A stretch of DNA of 7,381 nucleotides from an archaeon (GTDB lineage: Archaea > Hydrothermarchaeota > Hydrothermarchaeia > Hydrothermarchaeales > Hydrothermarchaeaceae). The first letter of the stretch is position 1, and the number at the start of each line of letters is the position of its first letter. Location of the stretch: assembly GCA_018830205.1 (NCBI GenBank), contig JAHJSX010000080.1, positions 1 to 7,381 of the forward strand, written 5' to 3'. The position numbers were made by a program, and so were the translations under genes. The notes beneath the pieces were generated by a model. That model had not been told where the DNA came from. It searched no databases and saw only the letters and a list, made by a program, of their open reading frames with translations. Below are positions 5,467 to 7,381 of the stretch, in pieces.

Positions 5467-6399
5467 TTATTCATTTCCCTCATAGAAGTCTTTTTTAACC
5501 TGCAATTTCTGTGTTCTTCCATCTGGCTCCTTGGATAGGATTCCGCGGCCTTCGAGGTCTGAAACCGTTCTTGAGACCTTTGGCCTTGAGAAGCCGGTTC
5601 GCTCCGGGAGCTGGTCCTGTGTGATTTCTCCTCCTGCCTCAATGATGGTCTTTACTACCTTCTCCTCGTCCCGGGTCAAGAGGGTGTATGATACCCTGTC
5701 GCGGGCCTTTTTTATCTGGCTTATTGATGCAAAGCCGAGAAGGCCCAAAATGATTCCGATTAAAAGGTAAATGTACTTTGCATCCAGTGCCGGTGACCCT
5801 GCTGTGGGGCCGGTCTTTACCGCGTATCCTCTTGCAAGCAGGTCCTCTGTTACCTCTGAGTTGAGGCCAACGAGCACGACCTCTTTTGCCCCGATGCTCT
5901 TCATCGCATTCAGGACGCTCACCGGGACCTCTCCCCGCCTTGCGAAAAGTATGGGTGCCTCCATCTGGCTTGCTATTCTCCTCGCCTCAAGATAGTACTC
6001 AAAGTCCTCGCCGCTTGCAAGCACAACCTCTTTTGAACTTGGATAAAGCTCTACCGCAACCCTGGCGGACGTGCCATACCTGTCTGCCTCACTGATTCTG
6101 TGCGTCGCAAAGCCCATGCCATCAAGTGCCTTTTGGATTGCAGGTGAAATTGCCTCCTCGCCGCCGACAATCAGCACGTTCTGGAAGCCGGCCTCCTTGT
6201 ATCCAGAAAGCTGGGTCTCGACATGCGGCTCAAGTGTATCAGGCAATGTCGAGACAACGGGAATGCCTGATGAATGGGAGTATGTCTGTGCAATAAGCCA
6301 GTCAGGGGGCAGGTCGCTTCTTACGAGTATTACATCATAGGGTGGTGAGATGCTGCCCACCACTAATAGAATTAAAGCTACCAAAAGGGCCCTCTTCAT
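5467..6399 (-). CDS. Membrane-anchored winged-helix regulator with extracytoplasmic cell-wall-binding-repeat-2 domain
   Basis: A one-component membrane regulator of 310 residues. Residues 1-18 are a signal-like hydrophobic segment after KR. Residues 22-196 form two cell-wall-binding-repeat-2 units: VLIVGGEEAIS (75-85) with RISEADRYGTS (101-111) in the first, and VVLASGEDF (125-133) with APILFARRGEVP (148-159) in the second. Residues about 209-228 are a transmembrane helix followed by the basic KKARDR, which places the C-terminus in the cytoplasm. Residues about 240-303 are a winged helix-turn-helix (EITQDQLPERTGFSRPKVSR, then RTVSDLEGRGILSKE). The bacterial repeats bind anionic cell-wall polymers, usually in three copies; two copies joined to a DNA-binding domain suggest sensing rather than anchoring, which is inference. 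Its target is unknown, but it lies directly upstream of the surface-sugar gene wecC. The start fits a TATA box 26 nt upstream. Confidence 0.8.
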   Translation of the reverse strand: MKRALLVALILLVVGSISPPYDVILVRSDLPPDWLIAQTYSHSSGIPVVSTLPDTLEPHVETQLSGYKEAGFQNVLIVGGEEAISPAIQKALDGMGFATHRISEADRYGTSARVAVELYPSSKEVVLASGEDFEYYLEARRIASQMEAPILFARRGEVPVSVLNAMKSIGAKEVVLVGLNSEVTEDLLARGYAVKTGPTAGSPALDAKYIYLLIGIILGLLGFASISQIKKARDRVSYTLLTRDEEKVVKTIIEAGGEITQDQLPERTGFSRPKVSRTVSDLEGRGILSKEPDGRTQKLQVKKDFYEGNE

Positions 6400-6421
6400 G
6401 GTGTAAAAACTGCTTGGAGAA

Positions 6422-6437
6422 AATATAAGCCTTTTCC
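6422..6437 (-). promoter_or_regulatory. Archaeal BRE/TATA promoter of the membrane regulator
   Basis: On the minus strand GGAAAAGG (6437-6430), a strong BRE match, is followed by CTTATATT (6429-6422), centred about 26 nt before the first base of the ATG at 6399. No ribosome-binding site precedes the ATG, so a leaderless mRNA is predicted. It lies within the 51-nt gap after tnpB, giving the regulator its own promoter. Confidence 0.72.
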
Positions 6438-6445
6438 AAAAATCT

Positions 6446-7381
6446 TTGAACTACCCCCCATAAAACCTCTTTTCGAATTCGGCCCAGTTATTTATGGCAT
6501 CTACACCGAGGTCTGCTTTATCAAAGAATTTGGTGAGGGATGTCTTCTTCTTGGGTGTGACGTCCTCCCGCGGCCTAAAGGCTGGGACTTCCTGCTTCAT
6601 AGGCGTTCCAAGCGGAAGGCCTCTGGCAGTCATCAAATCGGGCGCGTCCCGCCCTACTCGTTTGAGAATATTTATCGCAGCGTTGTGGTCCCTGTCGATT
6701 GTGAGGTTGCAATGAGGGCATCGATGCATCCTCACTGCGAGGCTTTTCTTGACCGTTTCTCCACAACAGCTGCATTCTTGCGAAGTGCCGTTTGCGACTG
6801 CAAAGGCTGTATGCTTACCGACCCATTCTGCCTTGTAAGCTGTGAGCGATTGCAGGAGATGCCACGAGGCGTCTGCGATGCCTTTCGCAAGATAGTGGTT
6901 CTTGAGCATGTTCCTGATGCGCAGGTCCTCGAAGGCAACGAGGTCGAAGCGGTCGACGAGATCCCGCGAGAGCTTGTGTGTGAAGTCGAGGCGCTGGTTC
7001 CTGACCTTTCGGTGCGCCCTGGCGACCTTCAGCCGTTGTCTGCTTCTATTCTTCGAGCCCTTCTTCTTTCTGGAGAGCCTGCGCTGCTCCCTGGTGAGCT
7101 TCATTTCAGACCGCTTGAGGAGTTTCGGTGGCTCGACCTTCTCGCCGGTGCTCAGAGTGACTATGGATTCAAGGCCAACGTCAACGCCGGTGGCCGTTTT
7201 GGGCTTGATTTTTCCCACGCCGGGCAGTTCGACGGCAAAGCAGGCGTACCAGCGGTCGACATCGTGCTGTATCGTGCACGTCTTTACGATGCCTTCAATT
7301 GGCCTGTGGAGCTTGATGCTGATGTCACCGACCTTGGAGAGTATGAGCTTTCTGCCTTTGATTTGGAACCCGACTTGTGGA
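6446..7381 (-). mobile_element. Partial IS200/IS605-family element carrying tnpB
   Basis: Right-hand part of a probable IS605-group element, defined by tnpB. These elements lack terminal inverted repeats and end in subterminal hairpins with a short cleavage tetranucleotide, often TCAA at the right end. TTCAA on the minus strand (6450-6446), directly after the tnpB stop, is a possible right boundary, but I see no convincing hairpin just before it. The true end could also lie inside the tail of the tnpB frame. The left end is outside the window, so whether this is an autonomous element or a lone tnpB cannot be told. Confidence 0.4.
6451..7381 (-). CDS. tnpB: IS200/IS605-type TnpB RNA-guided nuclease (5' end outside the window)
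   Basis: TnpB proteins are RuvC-like nucleases guided by an RNA made from the element's right end. The minus frame is open from the TAG at 6453-6451 up to the right edge, giving 309 visible residues. A GTG at 7218 is not the start: the 54 codons upstream of it read as TnpB sequence (KLHRPIEGIVKT, DRWYACFAVELPG). The catalytic acids are present: D in TGVDVGLES (codon near 7182), E in LVAFEDLRIRNML, and D in IDRDHNAAINIL. A zinc finger has CSCC and CPHC pairs. The core ends near GTPMKQEVPAFRPRE, where TnpB proteins usually stop; a lysine-rich tail of about 38 residues follows. All key residues are intact, so the nuclease may be active. About 90 N-terminal residues are missing. No tnpA is seen. 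Confidence 0.92.
   Translation of the reverse strand, partial: PQVGFQIKGRKLILSKVGDISIKLHRPIEGIVKTCTIQHDVDRWYACFAVELPGVGKIKPKTATGVDVGLESIVTLSTGEKVEPPKLLKRSEMKLTREQRRLSRKKKGSKNRSRQRLKVARAHRKVRNQRLDFTHKLSRDLVDRFDLVAFEDLRIRNMLKNHYLAKGIADASWHLLQSLTAYKAEWVGKHTAFAVANGTSQECSCCGETVKKSLAVRMHRCPHCNLTIDRDHNAAINILKRVGRDAPDLMTARGLPLGTPMKQEVPAFRPREDVTPKKKTSLTKFFDKADLGVDAINNWAEFEKRFYGG

Noticed and set aside
6444..6452. CTTTGAACT, also present at 2091-2099, both at gene ends
   Set aside because: A single shared 9-mer with no extended similarity around it is compatible with chance in 7 kb.
6474..6481. Palindrome CGAATTCG near the 3' end of tnpB
   Set aside because: An isolated 8-bp palindrome inside coding sequence with no partner; too short to support a site or an element end.
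7216..7218. GTG as the start codon of the TnpB gene
   Set aside because: The frame stays open to the right edge and the 54 upstream codons encode recognisable TnpB sequence, so the gene begins outside the window.
1451..7381. A defence island joining vapBC and tnpB
   Set aside because: The two are separated by the metabolic operon and a regulator, with no other defence genes seen; the presence of both does not support a joint system.

Overview
The window looks like euryarchaeal DNA, most likely from a methanogen or another methanofuran-using archaeon. Two genes (MfnD and MfnF families) belong to methanofuran biosynthesis. A tungstate-type ABC transporter is present. Four genes have an archaeal BRE/TATA element centred roughly 23-30 bases before the start codon, as in leaderless transcription. 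The gene at the right edge is an IS200/IS605-type TnpB. Every gene I can support is on the minus strand, so transcription runs right to left; the plus-strand reading frames are shadows. I cannot name the species.

Layout in the direction of transcription. (1) 7381-6451: tnpB, cut by the right edge at its 5' end. (2) 6399-5467: a membrane-anchored winged-helix regulator with an extracytoplasmic cell-wall-binding-repeat-2 domain. (3) 5466-5326: a regulatory spacer with four copies of a GAAATGG-like motif and a promoter. (4) 5325-2099: a tight operon of a UDP-HexNAc-type 6-dehydrogenase (wecC-like), mfnD and mfnF, whose genes abut or overlap. (5) 2098-2047: a promoter/operator made of two tandem GTTATAAC palindromes, driving a vapBC toxin-antitoxin pair (2046-1451) with 1-nt overlapping genes. 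(6) 1450-1408: a promoter whose TATA box sits between the arms of a perfect 7-bp inverted repeat, driving tupA (1407-595) and tupB (590 to beyond the left edge). The ATPase tupC would be expected further left.

How the genes could work together. Methanofuran is the C1 carrier used by formylmethanofuran dehydrogenase, which contains tungsten or molybdenum at its active site. The mfnDF operon supplies part of the carrier and tupAB takes up tungstate, so two neighbouring units may feed the same enzyme; this is inference from family knowledge. The wecC-like gene makes a uronic-acid nucleotide sugar for surface glycans or glycoproteins. It shares a transcript with the methanofuran genes and lies next to a regulator whose sensor resembles a cell-wall-binding domain. 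The most interesting leads are that regulator, the repeats in the spacer between it and wecC, and the two operator-like palindromes over the tup and vapBC promoters. No CRISPR array, rRNA or tRNA was seen, and I found no convincing evidence of a wholly new multi-gene system.
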